A stretch of 64,000 nucleotides of DNA, taken from assembly GCF_009730915.1 (NCBI RefSeq), contig NC_052480.1, positions 2,046,001 through 2,110,000 of the forward strand. Reading direction: 5' to 3'. Positions 63,587 to 64,000 of this stretch are shown piece by piece. Under the pieces are notes generated by a model. It had not been told where the DNA came from, ran no database searches, and saw nothing but the letters and a program-made list of their open reading frames with translations. Both the position numbers and the translations under genes were made by a program. This DNA comes from Dioscorea cayenensis subsp. rotundata. Its lineage: Eukaryota; Streptophyta; Magnoliopsida; Dioscoreales; Dioscoreaceae. Position 1 is the stretch's first letter; each line of letters begins with the position of its first letter.

Positions 63587-64000
63587 TGGTTGTCATAATA
63601 TTCATATATTTATTTTATTTAATGATTATAAAAAATAAAATGTTAATTTTTAAATTCATTTTTAAATTCATTTTTAAATATGTTTATAGTCCAAAGGGTT
63701 AGGAATTGATTTTTTTTAATATGTAATATTATTTAAATAAAATATTAATTTTTAAAACCGTTTTAGTCCCTTTCTATTAGAAACGGACTAGGAACGGATA
63801 ATTTCTAATATTTAATAATGTTTAAATAAAATATTAATTTTTAAATCCGTTTCTACTCCATTTCAATTAGAAACGGATTAGATACGGATATTTTTAAAAT
63901 TTTAATAATGCTTAAATAAAATATTAATTTTTAAATTCATTTCTATTCCCTTTCTAATACAAACGGAATAGGAGCGGATATTTTTAATACTTAATAATGT
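63587..64000. repeat. Right subterminal region of the CACTA element (incomplete)
   Basis: About 80-bp degenerate units with 'taaataaaatattaattttt' followed by 'aaatccgtttctac' and 'aaacggattagatacgg' repeat four times to the window end. They match the left subterminal words at 52463..52990, so the element's right end should lie shortly beyond 64000. Confidence 0.75.

Larger units (their letters stand above)
52463..64000. mobile_element. CACTA element, left terminus, extending beyond the window
   Basis: 'cactacaagaaaattactgt' at 52463, preceded by 'tta', interrupts the geminivirus-like copy B. The next 500 bases are filled with 'tagaaacgg' and 'ccgtttcta' words. The same words return at 63720..64000 ('aaacggattagatacgg', 'aatccgtttctac'), so the element's right subterminal region begins there and its end lies outside. 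The interior has minus-strand transposase remnants (53.1..54.15 kb) and a nested Mutator-like element (57164..63577). Confidence 0.8.

Overview
This window is nuclear DNA of a flowering plant, most likely a monocot and probably a yam (Dioscorea). The evidence is U2-type introns of plant size, AT-rich intergenic DNA full of plant DNA transposons, two copies of a plastid-targeted GH1 beta-glucosidase of the furostanol-glycoside 26-O-glucosidase type, and an endogenous geminivirus-like sequence of the kind reported from yam genomes. The genus is an inference. There is one assembly gap of exactly 1000 N (12793..13792).

Left third (1..12.8 kb): two ordinary host genes sit head to head. On the minus strand is the minor-spliceosome protein U11/U12-35K (SNRNP35, 1486..4296, 8 coding exons), readable end to end except for one extra base in exon 2. 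On the plus strand is a nucleotide-sugar (CMP-sialic acid/UDP-galactose type) transporter (7061..12007, 14 coding exons, 404 codons, fully intact, one GC-AG intron). The interval between them holds palindromic MITEs and a CT-rich 5' leader.

Middle (13.8..23.2 kb): past the gap there is a TATA-led, apparently spliced leader with no recognisable coding sequence behind it, a 3 x 171 bp tandem array, a 150-bp direct repeat flanking that array, and a decayed CACTA (En/Spm-type) transposon whose right terminus is at 23177.

Right part (23.2..52.5 kb): a segmental duplication of about 25 kb period. Each unit carries a beta-glucosidase gene (copy A 23305..26624, lacking exon 1; copy B 39276..51712, 13 exons) followed by an endogenous geminivirus-like segment. 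Both beta-glucosidases are pseudogenes and share the same stop codon in exon 3. Because the two copies are so alike, each serves as the empty site for insertions in the other: an 800-bp PIF/Harbinger element behind copy A (TAA duplication), and a complete 5.3-kb CACTA element in an intron of copy B (TAT duplication). That CACTA element has picked up intron-containing pieces of three unrelated host genes: a SLOW GREEN 1-like plastid TPR protein, a CID-type poly(A)-binding-protein interactor, and TATA-binding protein. The geminiviral copy behind copy A is slightly longer than one genome (2520-nt repeat spacing), with a Rep pseudogene, a REn pseudogene and the TAATATTAC origin nonamer. It abuts a Ty3/gypsy pol fragment (Tat/Ogre-like, with a second RNase H). 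That fragment is cut by another CACTA terminus (32030), behind which lies a captured ARMADILLO REPEAT ONLY (ARO) fragment.

Right end (52.5..64 kb): the second geminiviral copy is cut by a further CACTA element that runs out of the window. It contains minus-strand transposase remnants and a nested 6.4-kb Mutator-like element with a clean 9-bp target duplication (57155..57163 and 63578..63586).

Only the first two genes look functional. The rest is a record of duplication, viral integration, gene capture and nested transposition around a steroidal-saponin-type glucosidase locus.
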